A stretch of 64,000 bases of DNA from Paenibacillus sp. sptzw28 (lineage in GTDB: Bacteria; Bacillota; Bacilli; Paenibacillales; Paenibacillaceae). A model generated the notes under the pieces. The model was not told the origin of the DNA. It did not search any database and saw only the letters and a list, made by a program, of their open reading frames with translations. The translations under genes were made by a program, and so were the position numbers. Numbering within the stretch: the first letter of the stretch is position 1; every line of letters starts with the position of its first letter. Positions 44,042-53,201 of this stretch are shown here, one piece after another. The stretch spans positions 3,010,001 to 3,074,000 of the forward strand of contig NZ_CP080545.1 of assembly GCF_019550795.1 (NCBI RefSeq), read 5' to 3'.

Positions 44042-44704
44042 ATGTATAAAGAACTGATCGTATATTCGTCAGGTCAACCCGTTCGCGTTATCATCCGAAA
44101 CTATACGCTGGATGATGTGGAGGGTATGATCGACATTCAGAAAGAAAGCTTTCCGCCGCCTTTTCCTGCTGAGCTTTGGTGGAATACGGAGCAGCTGCGT
44201 GAGCATGTAACCCGCTTCCCGGAAGCAGCCCTATGCGCTGAGGCCGGGGGGAAATTGATCGGCTCGATGACCGGATTATTAGTTAATGATTCGATTACGG
44301 GAACCGATCATAGCTGGGATTCCGTCACGGACGGCGGATATATTAGAAACCACGATCCTCAGGGAGAGACGCTTTACGTCGTAGATTTATGCGTTGTTCC
44401 CGCTTACCGCAAAGCCGGCATCGGCAAGTGGCTTATGCAGTCGATGTACGAAGTTGTCGTCCATCACCGGTTGAGACGGTTACTTGGCGGAGGGAGGATT
44501 CCCGGTTATCACAAATACGCTTCCCTTGCCACTGCCGAGGAGTATGTCCAGCGTGTGGTAGCCGGGGAATGGAACGATCCTGTGCTTTCCTTTTTATTGC
44601 GCTGCGGTAGAATGCCGGTTGGTGTCGTTTCACATTACCTGGAGGATGAGGAGTCCTGCCATTTTGCGGCATTGATGGAATGGCGCAATCCTTTTTGGCG
44701 CTGA
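44042..44704 (+). CDS. GNAT family N-acetyltransferase (YhcX N-domain-like)
   Basis: 220 residues. An acetyl-CoA-binding GNAT fold with VVDLCVVPAYRKAGIGKWLMQ (motif A, R-x-x-G-I-G variant). It resembles the GNAT part of GNAT-nitrilase fusion proteins. ATG 44042 follows GAGGGGAGCGC. The former hydrolase partner upstream is decayed, so this gene may be on its own. Substrate unknown. Confidence 0.83.
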   Translation: MYKELIVYSSGQPVRVIIRNYTLDDVEGMIDIQKESFPPPFPAELWWNTEQLREHVTRFPEAALCAEAGGKLIGSMTGLLVNDSITGTDHSWDSVTDGGYIRNHDPQGETLYVVDLCVVPAYRKAGIGKWLMQSMYEVVVHHRLRRLLGGGRIPGYHKYASLATAEEYVQRVVAGEWNDPVLSFLLRCGRMPVGVVSHYLEDEESCHFAALMEWRNPFWR

Positions 44705-44738
44705 AATTTGTAGTCAAATCGAAGGGAGCTTGATTGAA

Positions 44739-45407
44739 ATGGACTATATTCGAATTCAATCGATCGATAATCCGCTGTTTTTAAAGATGCACCAACTGAT
44801 GTCAACGGTTTTCCCTCCTGAAGAGGTTCTGGCTTTCGAAAAGTGGAAGGAGCCCCTTATGGACCCGGGCATCCATGTTTATGCTGCCGTAGACGGGGAG
44901 GAGGTTGTCGGGGCCACAGAATACCGGTACTATCCGGATATGCGTGTCGCGATGACCGATTTTACGATTGTCGGCCGCCCTTCAATGGGCATCGGCCGGT
45001 TCCTGATGCGCAGCAGAGAGAAGGATATTGCCCGCCTTGCCGCGGATACGGGAACGGAGCCGCTTGGCATGTTTGCGGAGATTTACGACCCGGTGCGGGC
45101 GGATTATCATGTAGGAGGCATTACGCCGATGCATCCATATGTCCGCCGAGAAGTGCTCTCGCATATTGGTTATCAACGGCTGGACTTCCCTTATGTGCAC
45201 CCTTCATGGGAGGAAAACGGCGAAGCGGTAAGCGGACTTGACCTTTGTTTTCTTCCTCGGGATGAAGAGCTGCATGAACTACCGTCGCCAATGGTATCGG
45301 AGTTTCTAAACCGGTATTATTCAGCACTTCCCAATAAACCGGCGGCGTGGTATGACATGATACAAAACCTGCAATTAAGCGGGATGCTCGCCTTGAAGCC
45401 ATTATAA
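44739..45407 (+). CDS. GNAT family N-acetyltransferase
   Basis: 222 residues with a GNAT-like core: VYAAVDGEEVVGATEYRYY, then FTIVGRPSMGIGRFLM in place of the usual V-x-P-x-x-R-G-x-G. The motif is degenerate, so cofactor binding is less certain than in the preceding gene. ATG 44739 has GAAGGGAG 10 nt upstream; the in-frame TTG at 44730 is too close. Substrate unknown. Confidence 0.75.
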   Translation: MDYIRIQSIDNPLFLKMHQLMSTVFPPEEVLAFEKWKEPLMDPGIHVYAAVDGEEVVGATEYRYYPDMRVAMTDFTIVGRPSMGIGRFLMRSREKDIARLAADTGTEPLGMFAEIYDPVRADYHVGGITPMHPYVRREVLSHIGYQRLDFPYVHPSWEENGEAVSGLDLCFLPRDEELHELPSPMVSEFLNRYYSALPNKPAAWYDMIQNLQLSGMLALKPL

Positions 45408-45443
45408 CGTTCATTTGGAATGCCGGAATTAGGAGGGAACCTT

Positions 45444-46223
45444 GTGACAACTACGATAGCTTTCTGGGGTACTGGCGATTCAATGGGGGTCCCGCGTGTT
45501 TACTGTGATTGCGAAGTCTGCGGTGAAGCGCGCATGAGCGGCGTTAATCGGAGATACCGCTCGCTTGTCCATGTAACGAATGACGAGTTCGGTACTATGC
45601 TGATCGATTGCGGCCCGGATTGGCGCACGCAAATGGAAGCTGCGGGACTGCGCCGTATTGACCGCATATTAATTACCCACGCACATTTTGATCATATAGG
45701 AGGCCTGTCCGAATGGGCGGATATGTGCCGTTGGCTCGGTTATCGGGGAGAAGCTTTCGCGATGCCGGATGTGATAGACGATATCAATGTGCGATTTTCC
45801 TGGATCAGCCGCAATATTCATTTCAGGCCGATCGAGGGGCCGCTTACATTCGGAGCCTGGCAGGTTGACTGTTGGAAAGTAAATCATGGGAAGAATGGCT
45901 ATGCTTATGCGTTTCGATTCTCTCATGCGGCCAGCGGGAAAGCATGGGCTTATTGCTCCGATGCAATTGCCCTGTCGGAAGTACAGCGCAAGCCTTTGTA
46001 CGGATTGGATCTGCTTATACTCGGGACAAGCTTCTACCATGAGCCGTTTCCGTTCGAAACACGCTCCGTATACGATGTAACCGAGGCGCTGGCCCTGATT
46101 GAGGAATGGAAGCCCGTCCGAACAATTTTCACTCATTTATCGCATGATATCGATTTGCGACGTGATTATCGGCTTCCGGACGGGGCAGCATTTGCAAGGA
46201 CCGGATTTGAAGTGAAGCTCTAG
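45444..46223 (+). CDS. MBL-fold metallo-hydrolase (PhnP-like)
   Basis: 259 residues. The N-terminus has FWGTGDSMGVPRVYCDCEVC with cysteines like the zinc site of PhnP; the metal motif is THAHFDHIGGLSE, with further His and Asp in VNHGKNGYA, YCSDAIAL and THLSHDID. PhnP is a cyclic phosphodiesterase of the C-P lyase pathway; no phn genes are adjacent, so only the family is assigned. GTG 45444 follows AGGAGGG. Confidence 0.85.
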   Translation: MTTTIAFWGTGDSMGVPRVYCDCEVCGEARMSGVNRRYRSLVHVTNDEFGTMLIDCGPDWRTQMEAAGLRRIDRILITHAHFDHIGGLSEWADMCRWLGYRGEAFAMPDVIDDINVRFSWISRNIHFRPIEGPLTFGAWQVDCWKVNHGKNGYAYAFRFSHAASGKAWAYCSDAIALSEVQRKPLYGLDLLILGTSFYHEPFPFETRSVYDVTEALALIEEWKPVRTIFTHLSHDIDLRRDYRLPDGAAFARTGFEVKL

Positions 46224-46235
46224 GCATAAGGGAGC

Positions 46236-46264
46236 TTGACGATTCGGGTTCGAAACGGTATTAT
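46236..46264 (+). promoter_or_regulatory. Sigma-A promoter of the candidate ncRNA
   Basis: TTGACG (46236-46241), a 17-nt spacer and TATTAT (46259-46264). Predicted start near 46271. It lies only 12 nt after the MBL-fold gene stop. Confidence 0.75.
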
Positions 46265-46296
46265 AGACATAACTTTACAGGCAAGGGGAAATTTTA

Positions 46297-46323
46297 ATGT
46301 TTGTCGGTGTTCTTAACTCGTAA
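46297..46323 (+). CDS. Possible 8-codon leader peptide
   Basis: ATG at 46297 with AAGGGG 8 nt upstream encodes MFVGVLNS and ends at TAA 46321. The ORF spans the whole 5' arm of the RNA's closing helix, so its translation would compete with that pairing. So short an ORF could be chance. Confidence 0.35.
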   Translation: MFVGVLNS

Positions 46324-46344
46324 TTGGATAGAATGGCACACAAT

Positions 46345-46436
46345 CCACTGTAACCGTTAGACGTCATCTCTATGACGGCTCGGTTATCAGTCCCACTGTA
46401 ACCGTTAGACGTCATCTCTATGACGGCTCGGTTATC
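46345..46436 (+). repeat. Two identical 44-nt hairpin repeats in tandem
   Basis: Copies at 46345-46388 and 46393-46436 are identical and separated by AGTC (48-nt period). Each folds as TAACCG/CGGTTA, an internal loop, then CGTCAT-CTCT-ATGACG. Confidence 0.9.
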
Positions 46437-46607
46437 CGTACCGTAACATCAGGGATCGTTAATACGGTCACCGGGTTATAGTACCTGGAGCATGAAGAAG
46501 TACAGCTGCGCTTGTCATCTGCACAGGCTTTGTTCAGCTATACTTATTCACTTGTGTGCCGCCAAGAGTTAAGAACATGACGATTTCCGCCTGCTGACGG
46601 CAAATCC

Positions 46608-46632
46608 GCGTGCTCTTTGAGCACGCTTTTTT
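46608..46632 (+). terminator. Terminator of the candidate ncRNA
   Basis: GCGTGCTC-TTT-GAGCACGC followed by six T. Confidence 0.9.
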
Positions 46633-46712
46633 CATTTCCGGATACATTCAGGCATAAGTCCAGTCCTGCAGGATGGCCGCCTCCAAGTAACCGGTAAGGG
46701 ATTTGCCGCACT

Positions 46713-46759
46713 AAAACACAGGAATGGAATGCGCATGCGTTCTGTTCTTGTGTTTTTTT
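46713..46759 (+). terminator. Second terminator, directly before the MutS2-like gene
   Basis: AAAACACA pairs with TGTGTTTT and the stem continues nearly unbroken with several G-U pairs down to a GCGCATGC tip, followed by TTT (seven T in a row in all). The G-U pairs only work in plus-strand RNA. It lies 49 nt before the start codon. Between the two terminators 81 nt hold a palindromic TCCTGCAGGA but nothing I can name. Confidence 0.8.
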
Positions 46760-46808
46760 ATTTCAAGCAATTTAGAGTAAATGAACCACTTAGGAGGCAA
46801 AACAGACA

Positions 46809-48851
46809 ATGAACGAAACGACCTTGAATAAATTGGAATTCGATAAAATCAAACATATGCTGAACGGATTTACCGTATCTCCATCGGGGATGCAGCTTGC
46901 CGCCAGACATGTACCGTCCGCTAATGAAATGCAGGTCCGGGCGTGGCTGAAAGAGACGGAAGAGGCGGCGAATTTACTGGCAACCGGTGCAAGCATCCCA
47001 CTGTCCGCAATGGAAGGGATGGAACCGTTCATAGCACTGCTCGGCAAGGGGAAAATCTATACCGAGCAGGAGCTCGGTTACCTGGCTTCATGGCTGGCGG
47101 CCGTTGCCCAGATGAAACGTTATATGGAAGCCAAACGATTTGCGGCGCCTACCATTAGCGGCTACGCCGATTCGATGCACGACTGTCCAGAGCTGCGCAA
47201 GGAATTGGACCGGTGCATCAGGCACGGTATGCTTGCAGACCAGGCGAGCCCCTTGTTAGCCGATATCAGGCGTCATATTGCCGCTGTGGAAGATAGGATA
47301 GAGCGCAGGTTGAATCAAACGCTCGGAAAATACAAATCCGCCCTTCAAGAGCAAATCGTAAGCAAGCGCAACGGACATTATGTTATCGCCGTCAAACGTG
47401 AGCTTCGCAAGCAGGTGCCCGGTACGGTATGGGATGAATCGGCAAGCGGTCAAACCCTGTTTGTCGAACCTGTCGATGTTGCGGAGCTTCAAGCGGAATG
47501 GCAAATGTGGAAGGCTGAGGAAGAACGCGAGCGGACGGTCATTTTATCCGAGCTGTCGGAAATAGCCGAGCAGCAGGCGGAACGGTTAAGGTGGAATGCG
47601 GAAGCGATGGCTTCCTTCGATTTTATCTTCGCGCGGGCGAAGCTGTCGAGAACATATGACGGTATTCCCGTTAGCCTTACGAATCGACCGTATATCAAGC
47701 TGGTTGGCGCAAAACATCCCCTGCTGGGGTCAAAGAGCGTACCGCTTGACGTCGAGCTCGGAGGCGCATGGCGACAGCTTATCATCACCGGGCCGAATAC
47801 CGGAGGGAAGACGGTTGCACTGAAGACAATCGGCCTGCTTGCGCTTATGGTTCAAGCCGGCCTGCTGGTGCCTGCTTGTAAAGGGACTGAATTCGGCTTG
47901 TTCCAGCATATTTTGGCCGATGTCGGCGACGGTCAAAGCATTGAGCAATCGCTTAGTACCTTTTCGGCTCATATGGCTAGTTTGAGGGAAATGATGACGT
48001 CCGCGAATGAACGCTCGCTCATTCTACTCGATGAGCTGGCTGCCGGCACCAATCCGGATGAAGGAATCGCATTGTCAATCGCGGTTCTTGAAGAGCTGCT
48101 CGAGAGGAGATCGTTCGTAGCTGCAACGACTCATTTTAATGAAATCAAACGTTTTGCCGCCGAGACACCTGCATGCACGAACGCCCGTATGGCGTTCGAT
48201 GCGGAAACGCTTAAGCCGCTTTACCGGTTGGAAATCGGCGAGGCCGGCGATAGCTATGCATTTGCTATTGCCAGACGTTTCGGGCTGCCGGAACGGATTG
48301 TACTGCGGGCAGAAGCGAGAGCGGCTGCATATAGGTCGAATGGCGTAGCGCAGCCAGATAACCGGGCGGCCGACATCAGGAAAGAGCCGACCGGAACGAA
48401 CGATAAGGTATCCGGTACGACAGGCAGCTTGAATGCTATTAATCAATCCAATGTACAATCGGGAAAATCCATTGGCTCGCCTTCCGAGGTCGTACACGGC
48501 ACTGGTATCGATATGATGCTTGCGAACAATGAGTTGGACCAGACTTCCGCAAAACGCCCGTTTGAAGTCGGCGACTGCGTCTGGATATATCCGCTCAAAC
48601 GGACCGGCATTGTATTTAAACCGGCTAACGAACGGGGAGAGGTTGTCGTTCAGGTGCAGAAAAACAAGCTGACATTCAACAGGAAGAGACTCTCGTTATA
48701 TATCCCGAATCATAAGCTGTACCCTGGTACGGACTATGACCTGGACATCGTGTTCGAAAGCAAAGGAAATCGTAAAACAAAGAAGCTCATGGGCAGAAAA
48801 TATGTACCGGGTCTTGAAATAGTCACTCCGCCCGACGAGACGCAGCAATAA
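46809..48851 (+). CDS. MutS2-like ATPase lacking the Smr domain
   Basis: 680 residues. N-terminal MutS core/lever regions with a coiled-coil clamp, then the MutS ATPase: Walker A TGPNTGGKT, ADVGDGQSIEQSLSTFS, Walker B ILLDELAAGTNPDEG and ATTHFNEIK. A low-complexity linker (about 510-575) leads to a KOW/SH3-like segment (VGDCVWIYPLKRTGIV). MutS2 proteins are normally about 780 residues and end in a Smr nuclease domain; this one stops before it. MutS2 binds recombination intermediates or collided ribosomes; which applies here is unknown. Ribosome site AGGAGG. Confidence 0.87.
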   Translation: MNETTLNKLEFDKIKHMLNGFTVSPSGMQLAARHVPSANEMQVRAWLKETEEAANLLATGASIPLSAMEGMEPFIALLGKGKIYTEQELGYLASWLAAVAQMKRYMEAKRFAAPTISGYADSMHDCPELRKELDRCIRHGMLADQASPLLADIRRHIAAVEDRIERRLNQTLGKYKSALQEQIVSKRNGHYVIAVKRELRKQVPGTVWDESASGQTLFVEPVDVAELQAEWQMWKAEEERERTVILSELSEIAEQQAERLRWNAEAMASFDFIFARAKLSRTYDGIPVSLTNRPYIKLVGAKHPLLGSKSVPLDVELGGAWRQLIITGPNTGGKTVALKTIGLLALMVQAGLLVPACKGTEFGLFQHILADVGDGQSIEQSLSTFSAHMASLREMMTSANERSLILLDELAAGTNPDEGIALSIAVLEELLERRSFVAATTHFNEIKRFAAETPACTNARMAFDAETLKPLYRLEIGEAGDSYAFAIARRFGLPERIVLRAEARAAAYRSNGVAQPDNRAADIRKEPTGTNDKVSGTTGSLNAINQSNVQSGKSIGSPSEVVHGTGIDMMLANNELDQTSAKRPFEVGDCVWIYPLKRTGIVFKPANERGEVVVQVQKNKLTFNRKRLSLYIPNHKLYPGTDYDLDIVFESKGNRKTKKLMGRKYVPGLEIVTPPDETQQ

Positions 48852-48874
48852 GCGAGGAGGCCGGACAAATCAAG

Positions 48875-49516
48875 TTAATCGCGGCTTTGGATGACAAGCA
48901 GTAATCCTTCCCGTATTCGGATCAAGCCTTGGCGGCCGCTCAGAACATTGCTAATTCCAAGCGACTGGCCGATCTCAAGCGCAGCGTCGTGAAGCGGATA
49001 CCGAAAACCCGACAGGGTAATTCCTGTTACGGTGGTTGATAACGGCAGAAGCGACACATACGGGAAATTATTGTCTGTCAGAACAAGCTCATTAGTAGTT
49101 AACTGTATTAAATTGTTTTCGTCCACAATGGCTGCATCGACACCGGATTCCGCCGCTGACCGGAGCAAATGAATATTGGCGAGCGAGTGATCGAAGCGTG
49201 AACCTAGCGCGCCGAACAGCATGATTTGATGCGGATGCTTGGTGAGTGCAAGACGCCAGGCGAGCTCGGTGTCGGTATAGTCTTTGTCGATGGGATCGCA
49301 TGCGATTATCTCATCGCTTTGCGCTTCTATCAAGGCAAGCTGCTCCGGCGTGACGGAGTCGAAATCGCCCAGAGCTATATTTGGTCTCATCCCATGAGAG
49401 ACGAGGAATAGCGCGCCTCCGTCGGCGCCGATCAGCAAATCCTCGGGCGTGATATGTGAAAGAGCCCAAGGTCCGAGTCGGCCACCGGTAAAAATTAGTA
49501 TACGGTTCGTGCTCAA
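48875..49516 (-). CDS. thiN: Thiamine pyrophosphokinase
   Basis: 213 residues, length of B. subtilis ThiN. It makes thiamine diphosphate from thiamine and ATP. Visible motifs: GADGGALFL, ALGDFDSVTPEQ, KDYTDTELAWRLAL and FGALGSRFDHSLANIHLL. TTG 49516 is the best start, 12 nt after AAAGGA; the frame stays open further upstream without good start sites. It is convergent with the MutS2-like gene. Confidence 0.92.
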   Translation of the reverse strand: MSTNRILIFTGGRLGPWALSHITPEDLLIGADGGALFLVSHGMRPNIALGDFDSVTPEQLALIEAQSDEIIACDPIDKDYTDTELAWRLALTKHPHQIMLFGALGSRFDHSLANIHLLRSAAESGVDAAIVDENNLIQLTTNELVLTDNNFPYVSLLPLSTTVTGITLSGFRYPLHDAALEIGQSLGISNVLSGRQGLIRIREGLLLVIQSRD

Positions 49517-49731
49517 TGGAATGATCGTTCCTTTCCGTGAATATATCCTTTTGACAGTATACTTCCGCCGCCGCTCAATAACCAGCGTCAAAATTAACGC
49601 TACCTCTTGCCGATTCGGATAACGGCGGCTAAAATGAGAGAGGATTTAATCAAGACACTTTCGGCGAAGATGGGAATAACGCAAAAGAAGGATCTCATGC
49701 AGCTAGAATGTGCAACCGGAGGCATTATGAC

Positions 49732-50430
49732 GTGACTTTTCAGCCAAGTATGGACATTTTCACCTTATTCAGCATTATCGGCACCATCGCTTTCGCCGTG
49801 AGCGGCGCGGTTGTGGCAATGGAAGAGGAGTATGATATCCTCGGGGTATATGTGCTCGGCCTTGTGACGGCATTTGGCGGGGGAGTCGTCCGAAACCTGC
49901 TTATCGATGTGCCTGTCACGATGCTTTGGACGCAGGGTATGCTGCTCAAAACCGCCGTTGTCGCAATGACGATTGCGTTCGTGCTGCCGATCAAATGGAT
50001 TCAGCGATGGCAAAAGAGCGAGGCTTTCTTCGATGCCATAGGGCTATCCGCATTCGCCATACAGGGCGCTCTCTACGCCACCGGCAAGTACCCGCTCAGC
50101 GCCGTCATTGTCGCAGCCATGCTGACGGGAATCGGAGGCGGTATGATAAGGGATGTGCTGGCAGGGCGAAAGCCGCTCGTGCTGAGGGACGAAATCTATG
50201 CCGTTTGGGCGATGGCGGCCGGCGCCGTTATCGGTCTGGGCTGGTTCGAAACTTCACACGAACTGCTATTCTTATTTGGAGTCGTTATCGTATTTCGGAT
50301 GCTTTCTGTTCATTATAAATGGAGACTGCCGCGTCGATCGCTGAAATTTGCTCTCGCCCAGTCGGTTCATGCAGAAGACGAACGCGCAGCTGCGCAGCTG
50401 GAAGCGAAACAGAAAGGAGGAGGCGAATGA
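49732..50430 (+). CDS. TRIC-type cation channel family protein (UPF0126)
   Basis: 232 residues with about seven hydrophobic helices in an inverted repeat; each half carries the family motif (TAFGGGVVRNLL and TGIGGGMIRDVLAG). Prokaryotic TRIC proteins are homotrimeric potassium-permeable channels. GTG 49732 has GGAGG 9 nt upstream; ATG 49750 is also possible. Its stop overlaps the phosphatase start (ATGA). Confidence 0.87.
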   Translation: MTFQPSMDIFTLFSIIGTIAFAVSGAVVAMEEEYDILGVYVLGLVTAFGGGVVRNLLIDVPVTMLWTQGMLLKTAVVAMTIAFVLPIKWIQRWQKSEAFFDAIGLSAFAIQGALYATGKYPLSAVIVAAMLTGIGGGMIRDVLAGRKPLVLRDEIYAVWAMAAGAVIGLGWFETSHELLFLFGVVIVFRMLSVHYKWRLPRRSLKFALAQSVHAEDERAAAQLEAKQKGGGE

Positions 50431-50915
50431 TATCCGTATTGTTTGTCTGCCTTGGCAATATATGCCGTTCACCCATGGCGGAGGCGGTGTTTCGACAACA
50501 ATTAAAGGAACGGCAAATGGAACACATCATTGAGGCCGATTCCGCAGGAACGGGCGACTGGCATCTTGGAAAGCCGCCACACGAAGGGACCAGAAGCTTG
50601 CTCGAACGTTACGGGATTCCCTATGACGGGATACGTGCCAGACAGGTGCGGATAGACGATTATAACGACTATGATTATATCGTTTGTATGGACAGCAACA
50701 ACGAACGCGATGTGAGGCAGCTGTTCGGCAGTAAATCGGATGGCCATACGAAGGTATTCAAATTTATGGAATTGCTTCCGGAAATTAAGACTGACGATGT
50801 GCCGGACCCATATTACACAGGTAATTTTGACGAGGTGTACGACCTCGTATCGCAGGGCTGCTCCCGCCTGCTGGATAAAATATGCGAAGAGCAGTTGAAC
50901 CGCACGGAAGCCTGA
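50427..50915 (+). CDS. Low-molecular-weight protein-tyrosine phosphatase family protein
   Basis: 162 residues. The phosphate loop CLGNICRSP follows the first strand directly; the general-acid Asp lies in VPDPYYTG. Similar to B. subtilis YfkJ. Tyr after the DP motif favours tyrosine phosphatase over arginine phosphatase (YwlE). AGGAGG lies inside the end of the channel gene. ATG 50427 chosen because the P-loop must be near the N-terminus. Confidence 0.92.
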   Translation: MISVLFVCLGNICRSPMAEAVFRQQLKERQMEHIIEADSAGTGDWHLGKPPHEGTRSLLERYGIPYDGIRARQVRIDDYNDYDYIVCMDSNNERDVRQLFGSKSDGHTKVFKFMELLPEIKTDDVPDPYYTGNFDEVYDLVSQGCSRLLDKICEEQLNRTEA

Positions 50916-50925
50916 CCATAATAAG

Positions 50926-50981
50926 AAAGGACCGTTTTCAATGCTGAATTCAGTTTCAGCGCTGGAAGCGGTCCTTTTTTT
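50926..50981. terminator. Convergent terminator before the esterase gene
   Basis: AAAGGACCG/CGGTCCTTT with inner GCTGAA/TTCAGC, then seven T on the plus strand. The A-rich 5' arm gives T residues for the minus strand too. Confidence 0.88.
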
Positions 50982-50991
50982 AAAGATAGAG

Positions 50992-51735
50992 TTATCCAGT
51001 CTCGGCGCCGAGAAATGTTTTAAGCGCTTCGGGAATAAATTTCTGCCAAAAGCCCCAAACATGATTCCCATCGTGTTCTCCGTAGTACAGCGTTGCGCCT
51101 TTTTCCTCCAGTCTCCGCTTCATCTCCCGGTTTAGCGCGACAAAATCGAACACGCCCCGATCGGATTCGAATGCGGTTTCCTGTAAACCGACAATCATAT
51201 ACATAGTAAGCCATTCAAGCTTGGCCGTCTCCGCTGCAATCGACTGGGATACGGGGTAGAAAGCGCCGGAGAAGCTTATCACGCGCTGAAACAGGTGCGG
51301 AAAAGTGAGCGCCAAGTGTAAGGAAACCGACCCGCCAAGCGAATCGCCGGCCAGAATACGTTCAGAAGGCTCGCGCCGGACGGGGTATTTTTCCTCAATA
51401 TAGGGGACGAGCTCGTTCCCGAAAAAATCCGTGTAGCCTGCAAACAAATCACCGTCCGGCGAATATTCGGCGGACCTTAGCTTCTTGTTGACATCCACGC
51501 CGACAATGATGAAAGGCTCGATCCCTTCATCGAGAATAAGCTGATTTGCAATCGTCGCAATTCTTCCGAAGTTGAAAAATTCTTCGCCGTCCTGACAATA
51601 AACGACAGGATAACTGAGAAGTTCATTGTAGCCCGGCGGCAAATATACGCGAAGATCGCGCGAGCCTTCCGGTAGACAGCGGCTTGCCACCTTTTCTTTC
51701 ACTATCGTTCTTTTCAAGTACCGTTCATCCGTCAT
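50992..51735 (-). CDS. Alpha/beta-hydrolase esterase (Fes/YbbA-like)
   Basis: 247 residues of the putative esterase (esterase D/enterochelin esterase) family. Nucleophile Ser in AGDSLGGSVS, likely catalytic His in DGNHVWGFW and early block YPVVYCQDGEEFF. Cytoplasmic, no signal peptide. ATG 51735 has GAGAGGAG upstream. Natural substrate unknown; siderophore release is only a family possibility as no siderophore genes are adjacent. Confidence 0.87.
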   Translation of the reverse strand: MTDERYLKRTIVKEKVASRCLPEGSRDLRVYLPPGYNELLSYPVVYCQDGEEFFNFGRIATIANQLILDEGIEPFIIVGVDVNKKLRSAEYSPDGDLFAGYTDFFGNELVPYIEEKYPVRREPSERILAGDSLGGSVSLHLALTFPHLFQRVISFSGAFYPVSQSIAAETAKLEWLTMYMIVGLQETAFESDRGVFDFVALNREMKRRLEEKGATLYYGEHDGNHVWGFWQKFIPEALKTFLGAETG

Positions 51736-51935
51736 TGTAAAAAACTCCTCTCTCACTGCATGGATTCGGTAAGTTGTGGGTAAACAAAGGGGAGGCCCAA
51801 GCACCTTCTGCAAAGCGCGGTTTGGTATCGTTGTACTATACTGTACTATAAATTTCTGTGGTCTGTTACATATACAAGGTGTAGAAAAAATAACCCAAAA
51901 CTGCGAAAAATCAACGGTTTATTGTCTTTTATACT

Positions 51936-53086
<1,151 letters not shown>

Positions 53087-53113
53087 TCGTTTAATAAATA
53101 GATGACGGCAAGC

Positions 53114-53156
53114 CCATGCTTTAGAAATAAGTTTTACGGGGTAAAACATAGCATGG
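53114..53156 (+). other. Hairpin between pdhA and pdhB
   Basis: Outer arms CCATGCT/AGCATGG enclose GTTTTAC-GGG-GTAAAAC. There is no T tract, so it more likely stabilises or processes the mRNA than ends it. Confidence 0.55.
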
Positions 53157-53201
53157 CGCTTCCGGAGTATCGCAGAAAACTCTGAGGAGGAACCTTCAGC
53201 A

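Larger units (their letters stand above)
46271..46632 (+). ncRNA. Candidate large structured RNA upstream of the MutS2-like gene
   Basis: About 362 nt bounded by a good sigma-A promoter and an intrinsic terminator. A closing helix pairs 46308-46319 with 46566-46577 (12 bp, perfect). It continues as TTGG/CCAA (46324-46327 with 46562-46565) and GGCACACAA/TTGTGTGCC (46335-46343 with 46552-46560). Inside are two identical two-part hairpins (46345-46388 and 46393-46436) and stems at 46440-46468, 46471-46488 and 46498-46545. After the closing helix come a small hairpin (46583-46605) and the terminator. No match to tmRNA, RNase P, SRP, 6S, T-box or common riboswitch signatures was recognised. Expression and function are inference. 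Confidence 0.6.

Noticed and set aside
46345..46436. CRISPR array
   Set aside because: Only two repeats with a 4-nt spacer and internal hairpin; no cas genes.
46271..46632. Retron msr-msd RNA
   Set aside because: The flanking inverted pair resembles a1/a2, but no reverse transcriptase or effector gene is in the surroundings.
46271..46632. tmRNA, RNase P RNA, SRP RNA or T-box
   Set aside because: None of the conserved cores I know (tRNA-like ends, GAGGAAAGTCC, SRP GGAAGG-type loop, T-box AGGGTGGNACCGCG) is present.
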